From Pseudomonadota bacterium (lineage in GTDB: Bacteria > Pseudomonadota > Gammaproteobacteria > Competibacterales > Competibacteraceae), in contig JAUPTV010000034.1 in assembly GCA_030917925.1 (NCBI GenBank), forward strand, positions 1 to 56,860: DNA of 56,860 bases. The letters are read 5' to 3'. The position numbers and the translations under genes are program-made. The notes beneath the pieces are model-generated. The model was not told the origin of the DNA, searched no databases, and saw only the letters and a program-made list of their open reading frames with translations. Shown here piece after piece: positions 34,921 to 43,443 of the stretch. The stretch's first letter is position 1. Each line of letters starts with the position of its first letter.

Positions 34921-35867
34921 TCATGGATTACCTGGTGCAGGGTGGCCAGATGCTGCTCATGTTGTTACTGGCACCGCTGTTGACCGGCTGGGTGCGCGTC
35001 CTCAAGGCGCAGTTGCTGCGGCGGCGCGGGCCATCCCTCCTGCAACCTTACCGCGATTTGCTGAAACTGTTGCGCAAGGAAGTCGTGCTGGCCGATTCGG
35101 CGTCCTGGCTGTTTCGCGTCGCGCCCTACATCATCTTTGCCGCAATCTGGGTAGCCGCTTCGCTGATTCCCACCTTCGCGGGCGGTCTGCTGTTCAACTG
35201 GACGGCGGATTTGATCGCGATTGTCGCGCTACTCGGCGCTGCCCGGTTTTTCCTGGCGCTGGCCGGTCTGGATGTCGGGACGAGTTTTGGCGGTATCGGC
35301 TCCAGCCGCGAGATGATGATTGCCTCGCTGGCGGAACCGGCCATGTTGATGGTGGTGTTTACCCTGTCGCTGTTGGCTGGGAGTACGGGACTGACCACAG
35401 TTGCCCACTTCATGCAGGTCGCAGATGTCGGTCTGCGCGTCTCATTGGCGCTGGCGCTGCTGGCGCTGCTGATGGTGGCGATTGCCGAAAACGCCCGCAT
35501 TCCGGTGGACAATCCGGCCACTCATCTGGAGTTGACCATGGTGCATGAAGCGATGGTGCTGGAATATTCCGGGCGGCATCTGGCGCTGATCGAACTGGCC
35601 GCTTCGCTCAAGCTATTGTTATATATCTCGCTGATTAGCTGCATCTTTGCGCCCTGGGGCATGGCCAGCGTGGGCGAGGAGGGGATGGTGTATCTGGTCG
35701 GAATTGCAGCGTATATCGGTAAGCTGGCGGTCGGCGGATTCTTGCTGGCGCTGTTCGAGACCAGTATCGCCAAGATGCGGGTCTTCCGCGTGGATCAATT
35801 TCTGGGGGCCGCGCTGATGCTGGGACTGCTCGGCGCTCTGTTGCTGTTTGTTTCGCGGAGTCTGTAA
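34911..35867 (+). CDS. hyfC: Hydrogenase-4-like complex subunit C (NuoH-like)
   Basis: A 318-residue membrane subunit related to NuoH/HycD that joins the soluble arm to the ion-pumping arm. Family marks are LLLAPLLTGWVRVLKAQLLRRRGPS, LLKLLRKEVV, IAENARIPVDNPATHLELTMVHEAM and the C-terminal ALFETSIAKMRVFRVDQFLG. The charged loops expected to line the quinone or substrate cavity are conserved. It overlaps hyfB by ten bases and ends directly before hyfE. Confidence 0.93.
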   Translation: MALIMDYLVQGGQMLLMLLLAPLLTGWVRVLKAQLLRRRGPSLLQPYRDLLKLLRKEVVLADSASWLFRVAPYIIFAAIWVAASLIPTFAGGLLFNWTADLIAIVALLGAARFFLALAGLDVGTSFGGIGSSREMMIASLAEPAMLMVVFTLSLLAGSTGLTTVAHFMQVADVGLRVSLALALLALLMVAIAENARIPVDNPATHLELTMVHEAMVLEYSGRHLALIELAASLKLLLYISLISCIFAPWGMASVGEEGMVYLVGIAAYIGKLAVGGFLLALFETSIAKMRVFRVDQFLGAALMLGLLGALLLFVSRSL

Positions 35868-36533
35868 ATGCACAGTCTGGAATTTGATATTGCCCACTTC
35901 CTGGCCGGCGGTATGGTGGTCATCAGCCTGCTGTTGCTCTATCAGGATCGGCTGTATGCGCTGATTAATGTGTTTGCCCTGCATTCGCTGGCGCTGGCGC
36001 TAGCGGTCGGCTGGCAAGCCTATATTCAGGACGCGCATCACCTTTACGTCACGGCGGGCATTGCGCTGCTGTTCAAGACAATCTTCATTCCGGTCGCACT
36101 GCATCGGATCATTCGGAAACTGGGCATACATCGCACCCTGGAAGTAGTCGGCGGCGTCGGGCGGGATATGCTGGCGGGCGCGGCGCTGGTGGCGCTGGCG
36201 ATTCTGGTGATGTTGCCGGTCACGGCGGGCGCGGATGCGCTGTCGCGGGAAGATCTGGCATTCGCTCTGGCGGTGGTGTTACTGGGTCTGCTGCTGATGA
36301 TCAGTCGGCATAACGCGGTCAGTCTGGTCATTGGCTTCATGTCGCTGGAGAACGGGCTGGTACTGGCCGCGGCCGGGGCGCGCGGGATGCCGCTGGCGGT
36401 GGAAATCAGCGTGGCTTTTTCAGTGCTGATTGCGTTGATCGTGATCGGCGTGTTCCTGTTTCGCATTCGCGAACGGTTTGACAGTGTGGATATGCAGGCG
36501 ATGGATGCCTTCCGGGAGGAGCGGCGGCGATGA
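35868..36533 (+). CDS. hyfE: Hydrogenase-4-like complex subunit E
   Basis: A 221-residue membrane protein with six to seven spans, related to NuoK fused to a NuoJ-like part. ALHRIIRKLGIHRTLE and ISRHNAVSLVIGFMSLENGLVLAAAGARGMP are recognisable HyfE features, the latter holding the conserved glutamate. The ATG begins one base after the hyfC stop, and the TGA overlaps the next start by four bases. It forms part of the ion-translocating arm. Confidence 0.92.
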   Translation: MHSLEFDIAHFLAGGMVVISLLLLYQDRLYALINVFALHSLALALAVGWQAYIQDAHHLYVTAGIALLFKTIFIPVALHRIIRKLGIHRTLEVVGGVGRDMLAGAALVALAILVMLPVTAGADALSREDLAFALAVVLLGLLLMISRHNAVSLVIGFMSLENGLVLAAAGARGMPLAVEISVAFSVLIALIVIGVFLFRIRERFDSVDMQAMDAFREERRR

Positions 36534-37987
36534 ACAGCACGTTGGGGTTTATCGCGATGACGGCCTTGCTGGCAGTTCCAGCCGTGTCGGCGCTGTTGCT
36601 GGCGCTGCGGTCCAGTTATCACATCGGCGCACGGCTGAATGTCGGCGCGGCGCTGCTCTGTTTACTGGCGGCTATCATCTTGTTAGGCGCACGGCCGGAA
36701 GACAATCTCTACCTGCGGGTGGACGATTTCAATATCTATCTGATCGTTCTGAATAATCTGGTCAGTTTCACCACCAGCTTGTTCAGCGCCGGGTACATCG
36801 GCCACGAACTGGCAATCGGGCGGTTGACGCCGAAGTATTTGCGTTTCTATCACGCCATGTATCAGGCGCTGTTGTTCTCGATGAATCTGGGATTGCTGGC
36901 GAATAACATCGGGTTGCTGTGGGTGGCGATTGAACTGGCGACGCTGGTGACGGTGTTGATGGTCGGTATTTACCGCACGCGCGCCGCGCTGGAAGCCGCC
37001 TGGAAGTACTTTATTCTCGGCAGTCTGGGCATTGCGCTGGCGCTGTTCGGGACGATTCTGGTGTATCTGGCCGCACAGCCGGTAATGGGGCCGGGTTTGC
37101 CGGCGATGGCCTGGGATCAGTTGCTGATTCACGCCAAGGCGTTTGATCCGGCCCTGCTGAATCTGGCATTCATCTTTCTGCTGCTCGGTTACGGCACCAA
37201 AGCCGGACTGGTCCCACTACATGCCTGGCTGCCGGATGCCCATGCGGAAGGTCCAACGCCGATTTCCGCAGTACTGTCCGGTCTATTGCTGAATGTGGCG
37301 CTGTATGCGGTGTTGCGCTTCAAAATGTTGATGAGCGCCAACCCGGAAGCCTTGGCACCGGGACCGCTGATGGTCGCGATGGGTTTATTGTCGCTGCTGT
37401 TCGCCGGGTTCATGTTCTATCGGCGGGGTGACATCAAACGCCTGTTTGCGTATTCGTCGATTGAACATATGGGCATTATCACCTTTGCGTTTGGCATGGG
37501 CGGCCCACTGGCCAACTTTGCCGGTTTGCTGCACATGACGATGCACAGCCTCACCAAGTCAGCGATTTTCTTCGCGGTCGGCCACATTTCCCAGGTCAAG
37601 GGCACGCAGCGGATTTCCACGATTCGCGGCTTGACTGCGACGCATCCGCTGATTGGTTGGGGACTGGTCGCGGGTGTGATTGCCATTGCCGGGATGCCGC
37701 CGTTCGGGGTGTTCATGAGCGAGTTTCTGGTGGTGAGTTCCACCTTTGCCCGGGAACCATGGCTGGCGTTGCCGCTGGTACTGGGATTGCTGCTCGGGTT
37801 TGGGACGTTGCTTTGGCGCTTGCAGGGTCTGGCGTTCGGCGAATCGCAGGGCGCTAATAACCCATCGCCGCCCTGGGTGAATACCCTGCCGATGCTGGCG
37901 CATCTGGCGCTGGTGTTCATTGCGGGATTCTGGTTGCCGGGACCGCTGGTAGTCTGGTTCCAGCATGTCGCCGCGTTGCTGGGTTAA
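36530..37987 (+). CDS. hyfF: Hydrogenase-4-like complex subunit F (antiporter-like)
   Basis: A 485-residue NuoN/NuoM-like antiporter subunit. Conserved stretches are LLWVAIELATLVTVLMVG, LLGYGTKAGLVPLHAWLPDAHAEGPTPISAVLSG and LFAYSSIEHMGIITFAFG, with the lysine and glutamate residues of the proton path. Together with HyfB it gives the complex two antiporter-like modules; hyfD, the third module in E. coli hydrogenase 4, is absent. It overlaps hyfE by four bases. Confidence 0.93.
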   Translation: MNSTLGFIAMTALLAVPAVSALLLALRSSYHIGARLNVGAALLCLLAAIILLGARPEDNLYLRVDDFNIYLIVLNNLVSFTTSLFSAGYIGHELAIGRLTPKYLRFYHAMYQALLFSMNLGLLANNIGLLWVAIELATLVTVLMVGIYRTRAALEAAWKYFILGSLGIALALFGTILVYLAAQPVMGPGLPAMAWDQLLIHAKAFDPALLNLAFIFLLLGYGTKAGLVPLHAWLPDAHAEGPTPISAVLSGLLLNVALYAVLRFKMLMSANPEALAPGPLMVAMGLLSLLFAGFMFYRRGDIKRLFAYSSIEHMGIITFAFGMGGPLANFAGLLHMTMHSLTKSAIFFAVGHISQVKGTQRISTIRGLTATHPLIGWGLVAGVIAIAGMPPFGVFMSEFLVVSSTFAREPWLALPLVLGLLLGFGTLLWRLQGLAFGESQGANNPSPPWVNTLPMLAHLALVFIAGFWLPGPLVVWFQHVAALLG

Positions 37988-37996
37988 GGAGTGGAG

Positions 37997-39517
37997 ATGA
38001 ACGCAACGGCTTCATTGCAGACAGTTCTGGAAGCGGGTCAGCCTGTCGCTGAACATCGCCCCTGGCCACGGGTGATCGTGACGCCGGAACTGTGGACGAC
38101 CCTGAGTGAAGGTTTGGCCCGTGGTTCCTGGACACTGTTGGGATTGTGGGGTGAAAGCGGGACGGTCCATCTGGCGGTGTACGAAGCGCCGGGGGAATTT
38201 GGCATCGCCAGCCTGCCCTGTCCAGATGGGCGGTTCCCTTCCGTTGGTCGTCTGCACCCGCCAGCGCAACGACTGGAGCGGACCATCGCGGATTTGGTGG
38301 GACTACAACCAGTAGATGCACCGGATAGTCGTCCCTGGCTGGATCATGACCGCTGGCCGGTGCGTCATCCACTGGGGTCAGCGACTCCGCCCAGTCAGAC
38401 GTTGCCGCCGTACCGATTCCTGCCGGTGATTGGTGAGAGTCTCCATCAGATTCCGGTCGGGCCGGTTCATGCCGGCATCATTGAACCGGGGCATTTCCGC
38501 TTTACCGCGAATGGTGAGGCCGTGGTGCGATTGGAAGAGCGGCTCGGCTACGTCCATAAGGGGATTGAAAGTCTGTTGCAGGGCGCGTCGCTGGAAAAGG
38601 CGGCGCGCTTGGTCGGCAGAGTGTCGGGTGATAGTACGGTCGCTTATGCGCTGGCGTTCGCCCGAGCCGTTGAAGCGGCGACCGAAACCGAAATTCCGGT
38701 ACGGGCGCACGGGTTGCGGGCGTTGATGGCGGAGTTGGAGCGGCTGGCTAATCACTTTGGCGATATTGGCGCGATTTGTAATGATGCGGCTTTTGCGCTG
38801 ATGCTGGCGCATTGCGCGGTGTTGCGCGAGCAGGTGTTACGCGCCAGCATGGCGTGTTTCGGGCATCGTCTGCTGATGGACCGCATTGTTCCGGGCGGCG
38901 TCGCTACGGATTTGCCCGTGGACGGCATAGCCATTTTGCGGGAATTCATCGCCGGGTGCCGCCGCCAGTTTCCGCCCCTGGTTGAGCTGTACGACAACAC
39001 CGCTTCGCTGCAACAACGCACGGTGGACACCGGCTTTGTCAAACCAGCGCTGATTCAGCAATTTGGTTGCGGCGGTCCGATTGGCCGCGCTGGTGGACGC
39101 ACCTTTGATGCCCGCTGTCAGCCCGGTTATCCGCCTTACGATGAGCTGGAATTCACCATACCCCGGCGGACGGACAGCGATGTCAACAGTCGGATCTGGT
39201 TGCGTATTGGCGAAGTCGAGCAGAGTCTGGCGCTGATTGAACAGATTCTGGAACGACTGCCTTCAGGTCCAGTGCATGGCGCATTGAACATGCCGGGCCG
39301 GATGGGTGAAGGTGTGGCGCTGGTGGAAGGCTTTCGCGGTGATATTCTGGTCTGGCTACGCCTGAATGCCGACAGTACCGTGGCGCGTTGTCATCCCCGC
39401 GATCCGTCCTGGTTTCAGTGGCCGGTGCTGGAAGCGGCGATTGAAAACAATATTGTGGCGGATTTCCCGCTGTGTAATAAATCATTCAACGGCTCCTATT
39501 CGGGCCACGATCTGTAG
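37997..39517 (+). CDS. hyfG: Hydrogenase-4-like large subunit (NuoC-NuoD fusion) lacking NiFe ligands
   Basis: This 506-residue protein fuses a NuoC-like part (1 to about 170) to a NuoD/hydrogenase large-subunit part (about 175-500) with GYVHKGIESLLQGAS. True hydrogenases of this family bind Ni-Fe by RVCGIC and DPCxxC. Here these read RVSGDS (residues 208-213) and DPSWFQ (469-474), so all four cysteines are gone. The protein is otherwise intact and in frame, so this is a functional change, not decay. It resembles the energy-converting hydrogenase-related (Ehr) complexes. AGGAG five bases upstream supports ATG 37997 over GTG 37991. The substrate is unknown; a quinone is a guess by analogy with NuoD. 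Confidence 0.92.
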   Translation: MNATASLQTVLEAGQPVAEHRPWPRVIVTPELWTTLSEGLARGSWTLLGLWGESGTVHLAVYEAPGEFGIASLPCPDGRFPSVGRLHPPAQRLERTIADLVGLQPVDAPDSRPWLDHDRWPVRHPLGSATPPSQTLPPYRFLPVIGESLHQIPVGPVHAGIIEPGHFRFTANGEAVVRLEERLGYVHKGIESLLQGASLEKAARLVGRVSGDSTVAYALAFARAVEAATETEIPVRAHGLRALMAELERLANHFGDIGAICNDAAFALMLAHCAVLREQVLRASMACFGHRLLMDRIVPGGVATDLPVDGIAILREFIAGCRRQFPPLVELYDNTASLQQRTVDTGFVKPALIQQFGCGGPIGRAGGRTFDARCQPGYPPYDELEFTIPRRTDSDVNSRIWLRIGEVEQSLALIEQILERLPSGPVHGALNMPGRMGEGVALVEGFRGDILVWLRLNADSTVARCHPRDPSWFQWPVLEAAIENNIVADFPLCNKSFNGSYSGHDL

Positions 39518-39528
39518 GCAATGCCGCC

Positions 39529-40041
39529 ATGCGCAAATTGTTGTTCCAGAATTTATGGCGGTCGCCGCTGACGGAACCGGCTCCAGCCCCTTCCGAACAG
39601 GCGCTGGCCGAACTGGGCGCTAAGGTCGATCAGGTCGCCCGGCAACGGTTGGGCCGCAGTCTGGCGATTCGCCAGGTTGATGCCGGTTCCTGCAACGGTT
39701 GCGAACTGGAAATTCACGCCCTGAATAATGCCTTTTACGACATCGAGCGCTTTGGTTTTCATTTCGTTGCTTCGCCGCGCCATGCTGATGTGTTACTGGT
39801 CACCGGGCCGGTGACGGTGAATATGCGCGAGGCGCTGGAGCGGACTTACGCTGCAACGCCTGATCCCAAGTGGGTGGTTGCGGTGGGGGATTGTGGGCGG
39901 GATGGCGGGGTTTTCGCGGGTAGTTACGCCTGTGTCGGTGGGGTCGGCGCGGTGATTCCGGTCGATCTGCATATTCCCGGTTGTCCGCCCAGTCCACTAC
40001 AATTGCTGGAAGGTTTGTTAGCCCTGTTGCAAATTCAATAA
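39529..40041 (+). CDS. hyfI: Hydrogenase-4-like small subunit (NuoB-like, Fe-S)
   Basis: A 170-residue NuoB/HycG-type subunit. The four cysteines expected to bind the proximal 4Fe-4S cluster are present: two in DAGSCNGCELEIHAL, one in AVGDCGRDGGVF and one in HIPGCPPSP. So electron transfer to or from the cluster is retained even though the large subunit has lost its metal site. It is the last gene of hyfBCEFGI. No ferredoxin subunit (hyfA or hyfH) and no maturation genes are in the window. Confidence 0.93.
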   Translation: MRKLLFQNLWRSPLTEPAPAPSEQALAELGAKVDQVARQRLGRSLAIRQVDAGSCNGCELEIHALNNAFYDIERFGFHFVASPRHADVLLVTGPVTVNMREALERTYAATPDPKWVVAVGDCGRDGGVFAGSYACVGGVGAVIPVDLHIPGCPPSPLQLLEGLLALLQIQ

Positions 40042-40073
40042 ACAGGGCGTTGCCTGAACCGGAATTCTTGCCT

Positions 40074-40901
40074 ATGCTAATGTTGCCTGATGATTTTCAA
40101 CCGGCTACCCAGCCACTGACCGAGAGTGAGCAATCACCAGCTTGGTGGCTGATTTTTGCAAATAATCAACTCCTGGTTCGTCCATCCGCTACCGCATTGG
40201 AATTACCATGGGCGTCGGTTTGGCCCTTCGCCAAGTGGGCGACGCGGCGGCGACTCTACCTGGGGAAGTTACGCGGCCAACCCTGTTACGCGGCTGAAGC
40301 GGCTACAGCGGAACCGCCGCCGGGTTGGATGTTTGAGGGGTTGCGCGGACTGTGGACACGACTGGACGACGGGTTGCTGGGTGTGGCCAGCCAGGCGTTG
40401 CAGCTCATTGAATGGGATCGCAGCCATCAATTTTGTGGCCAGTGCGGGACGCCGACAGAGCGGCGTGCGGAGGAACGGGCGCGGCGCTGTCCGGCCTGTG
40501 AGTTCATGGCCTATCCGCGCCTGTCGCCGGTGGTCATGGTGCGGATTGTCCACGAAGGCCGGATTTTGTTAGCCAGGGCACCGCGCTTCGCATCGGGGAT
40601 GTACAGTGTGCTGGCGGGATTTGTTGAAACCGGGGAAACGCTCGAACAGGCGATTCATCGGGAGATTGCTGAGGAAGTCGGCCTCCAGGTGCAAAACTTG
40701 CGATATTTTGCCAGCCAGTCCTGGCCATTTCCTCACTCGCTGATGATCGCCTTTACGGCGGATTACGCCAGCGGCGAGATACAGGTCGATGGACGGGAAA
40801 TTCTTGAAGCTCACTGGTTTACGCCAGATGAAATGCCGGGCCTGCCCAGTCCAATGAGCATGGCCTGGCGGTTGATTCAGGATTACCTGGAACATCACTA
40901 A
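40074..40901 (+). CDS. nudC: NAD(+) diphosphatase / NAD-capped RNA hydrolase
   Basis: A 275-residue Nudix enzyme that splits NAD(H) to NMN(H) and AMP and, in known NudC, removes NAD caps from RNA. A zinc ribbon is visible as FCGQCG and CPACEF. The Nudix box is GFVETGETLEQAIHREIAEE, followed by the NudC-specific SQSWPFPHSLM. ATG 40074 and ATG 40080 are both possible; the longer frame to 39981 lies within hyfI. It follows hyfI by 32 bases and may be read from the same transcript by chance. Confidence 0.93.
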   Translation: MLMLPDDFQPATQPLTESEQSPAWWLIFANNQLLVRPSATALELPWASVWPFAKWATRRRLYLGKLRGQPCYAAEAATAEPPPGWMFEGLRGLWTRLDDGLLGVASQALQLIEWDRSHQFCGQCGTPTERRAEERARRCPACEFMAYPRLSPVVMVRIVHEGRILLARAPRFASGMYSVLAGFVETGETLEQAIHREIAEEVGLQVQNLRYFASQSWPFPHSLMIAFTADYASGEIQVDGREILEAHWFTPDEMPGLPSPMSMAWRLIQDYLEHH

Positions 40902-40971
40902 TAACCCATTCTTCGCACCTGGATGCAGGTGGGCGAGAATAACCATGCGAAGCTGAGCCGGGAGGCGCTTC

Positions 40972-41661
40972 ATGTTCGAACGATCGGCTTTATCCGACGG
41001 TGTTACCGCCCAGTCTGATGAACAAAACCGGTTAAAAGCGCGGTTTTTGGGGTTATGGGAGCGCTATTTCGGCAGGAGTGAACCGACCAGCGAGTTCGTA
41101 CTGAATCGATTGGTTGCCTTGTATGCAGAACCCCATCGCCATTACCATACCCTGAATCATATTCAACATTGTTTACGCCAGTTCGATCAGGTTGTTGAAT
41201 GGATACAGGATCCCGATGCTGTCGAACTGGCATTGTGGTTCCATGACGCGATTTATGTGTCGGGCGCGAAAGATAACGAGCGACGTAGCGCTGATTTATT
41301 CCTGGAATATGCCAATGAACGCATCGACGCCGGTTTTCGACAGCAGATTGACGATTTGATCATGGTGACGACGCATAGCGGGTTGCCCAGTCGGCCTGAT
41401 GAACAGTTCATCGTCGATATTGATCTGTCCAGCTTTGGCCTGCCCTGGGAAGCTTTTATGCAGGATGGCCTGCGTATCCGCGCTGAATTCGCCGAGGTGG
41501 CGGATGATGAGTACTATCCAGGGCATCTGCGGTTTCTGCGAGCATTGTGGGAGCGTCCGTCGTTTTTTTTAACGGACTGTTTTCGTCAATGCTACGAGCA
41601 CACGGCGCGGGCGAATATTGAGAGACTCATCAACGAGTTGGCGATGCGCGGTTATGCTTGA
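40972..41661 (+). CDS. Predicted metal-dependent HD phosphohydrolase
   Basis: This has 229 residues. HRHYHTLNHIQHCL and ALWFHDAIYVSGAKDNE give the paired histidines and HD of the HD superfamily. A later DIDLSSFGLPWEAF is typical of the COG4339-type predicted phosphohydrolases. The substrate, perhaps a nucleotide, is unknown. GGAGG six bases before ATG 40972 supports the start. Its end overlaps the possible early start of the cyclase-FHA gene, so the two are probably coupled. Confidence 0.85.
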   Translation: MFERSALSDGVTAQSDEQNRLKARFLGLWERYFGRSEPTSEFVLNRLVALYAEPHRHYHTLNHIQHCLRQFDQVVEWIQDPDAVELALWFHDAIYVSGAKDNERRSADLFLEYANERIDAGFRQQIDDLIMVTTHSGLPSRPDEQFIVDIDLSSFGLPWEAFMQDGLRIRAEFAEVADDEYYPGHLRFLRALWERPSFFLTDCFRQCYEHTARANIERLINELAMRGYA

Positions 41662-41695
41662 ATCCGGGACTGGCAGTCTTGCAGGGATCCAGTTG

Positions 41696-42655
41696 ATGAA
41701 ACGAAAACTGAGTGAATGGGCGTCCACCTTGAACGAAAAGACTACTGTGCGCCATCAGGAACAGGCGACTCTGTTATTTGCTGATATTTGCGGCAGCACC
41801 CGGCTGTTCGAGAAATATGGCGATCTACGCGCCCGGCAAATTGAAACCCTGGTATTGGATTTGTTGACGGCGCGTACCCTGGCTTACCGTGGGGTGGTCA
41901 TCAAAACCATTGGCGACGAAATCATGAGCCGGTTTCCTGATGCGGAAACCGGCGTCAATGCGGCCTGCGAGATGCAACAAGCGGTTAAGGATGATCTGAT
42001 GTTGGTGGATCTGGGTCTGGCGATTCGCATTGGCCTGCATCATGGGCCGGTGTTGCTCGAGAAAGATGATGTGTTTGGCGATGCCGTTAATGTAGCGGCC
42101 CGGATGGTCGCCTTGGCCAAGGCTGACCAGATTATTACTACGCGGGAGACCCTGGATAATTTGTCGACCCACCTTCGGCAAAAAACGCGCGGTCTGGGTT
42201 ATGCGTGGGTGCGGGGCAAGCAGAATGAAATGGAAATTGCCGAAGTCATTTGGTATGAGTCGGATGAAGGGTTGACCCAGATGTCTGGTGGGGAGACTCA
42301 AAAAGTTATTCTCAATCAGTTGTATGCCCGACTCGTATTGGACTATCGCGGCAGGACGATTGAACTGGAGCCTTCTCTTCAGATGTTTAAGATTGGTCGA
42401 GGTCCTAAAAGCGATTTGGTTGTGGATCGGGAACTGGTTTCCCGGAGTCATGCGGCGATTGAATTCAGACAGGGCAAGTTTATTCTGGCGGATCACAGTA
42501 CGAATGGGACTTATTTGCTGCTGGATAATGGTGCCCGCTTTTTCGTCAGACGCGAAGAATTCACCCTTCAGGAACGGGGAACGATCTGTTTAGGACAGGC
42601 GGCTTTTGAACATAATCCGGATGTTATCCGTTATGAATGCAAATATGTGGCTTGA
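41696..42655 (+). CDS. Class III nucleotidyl cyclase with C-terminal FHA domain
   Basis: This has 319 residues. The cyclase domain (about 20-190) keeps both metal aspartates (LLFADICGSTRLF and KTIGDEIMSRF) and the transition-state pair in GDAVNVAARM. So it looks active; the ATP/GTP choice is unclear. The FHA domain (about 215-310) has FKIGRG, SRSHAAIEF and STNGTYL, the phosphothreonine-binding core. The pairing suggests cyclase output tuned by a Ser/Thr kinase, but no such kinase is in the window. ATG 41696 has AGGGA at eight bases; ATG 41654, overlapping the HD gene stop, is an alternative. Confidence 0.85.
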   Translation: MKRKLSEWASTLNEKTTVRHQEQATLLFADICGSTRLFEKYGDLRARQIETLVLDLLTARTLAYRGVVIKTIGDEIMSRFPDAETGVNAACEMQQAVKDDLMLVDLGLAIRIGLHHGPVLLEKDDVFGDAVNVAARMVALAKADQIITTRETLDNLSTHLRQKTRGLGYAWVRGKQNEMEIAEVIWYESDEGLTQMSGGETQKVILNQLYARLVLDYRGRTIELEPSLQMFKIGRGPKSDLVVDRELVSRSHAAIEFRQGKFILADHSTNGTYLLLDNGARFFVRREEFTLQERGTICLGQAAFEHNPDVIRYECKYVA

Positions 42656-42701
42656 GGGGATTAGCGAAGTAAACAGAAAATTCGCTACTCGCTATTCCCC
42701 T
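42655..42701. terminator. Bidirectional hairpin between cyclase-FHA and ABC genes
   Basis: AGGGGATTAGCGA (42655-42667) pairs with TCGCTATTCCCCT (42689-42701) with one mismatch and is followed by TTT. It lies between convergent genes. Its right arm holds the CGCTACTCGCTA repeat also seen at the cbiO 3' end. Confidence 0.6.
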
Positions 42702-42708
42702 TTGCTTG

Positions 42709-43443
42709 TTAAAGCACCTGTTTTAAAAACGCCTGCGCCCGAGGTTCTTTCGGTGCCGTGAAGAATTCAGCAGGCGGAGCATCTTCCAGCACCTTGCCGG
42801 CGTCCATAAACAACACCCGGTGCGCCACTTCACGGGCAAAGCCCATTTCATGCGTAACCACAGCCATGGTCATGCCTTCGCGGGCTAACTGCTTCATCAC
42901 GTCCAATACCTCGCCAACCATCTCCGGGTCCAGAGCACTGGTCGGTTCGTCAAACAGCATCACCTTGGGGTCCATGGCCAGTGCGCGGGCAATCGCGACC
43001 CGCTGTTGTTGACCGCCCGACAGCCGGGAAGGGTATTCATTGGCCTTTTCGGCAATACCTACTTTGGTCAGCAGCGCCATCGCTTTATCGTGCGCTTCTG
43101 TCGCTTTGCGTTTGCGCACAACGCGCTGCGCCAGGGTGACATTTTCCAGCACGGTCTTGTGCGGGAACAGGTTGAAGTGCTGGAACACCATCCCGACTTC
43201 GCGCCGCACCGCATTGAGATTGGTCTTGCTGCCGGCGATATCGATGCCATCGATAATCACCTGGCCGTCGTCGAATTCTTCCAGTCCATTCAGGCAGCGC
43301 AAAAACGTGGACTTGCCGGAGCCGGACGGGCCGATAATGACAACCACTTCGGCCTTGGCGACCTGGGTAGAGACGTCATCGACGGCCCGCACGATTTGGC
43401 CGCGTCCTTCGAAGATCTTAATCAGCTTATTGACTTTAATCAC
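42709..43443 (-). CDS. Polar amino-acid ABC transporter ATP-binding protein
   Basis: A 244-residue ABC ATPase of the GlnQ/HisP type. Walker A is GPSGSGKST, the Q-loop is [18 protein letters not shown], the signature is [15 protein letters not shown], and Walker B is [20 protein letters not shown]. It powers the permease at 43436-44407, with which it overlaps by eight bases; the binding protein at 44411 completes the system. The whole set is transcribed leftwards. Confidence 0.94.
   Translation of the reverse strand: MIKVNKLIKIFEGRGQIVRAVDDVSTQVAKAEVVVIIGPSGSGKSTFLRCLNGLEEFDDGQVIIDGIDIAGSKTNLNAVRREVGMVFQHFNLFPHKTVLENVTLAQRVVRKRKATEAHDKAMALLTKVGIAEKANEYPSRLSGGQQQRVAIARALAMDPKVMLFDEPTSALDPEMVGEVLDVMKQLAREGMTMAVVTHEMGFAREVAHRVLFMDAGKVLEDAPPAEFFTAPKEPRAQAFLKQVL

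Noticed and set aside
32890-40041. Calling the operon a working hydrogenase 4
   Set aside because: The large subunit lacks all four NiFe cysteines, and no maturation genes are present.
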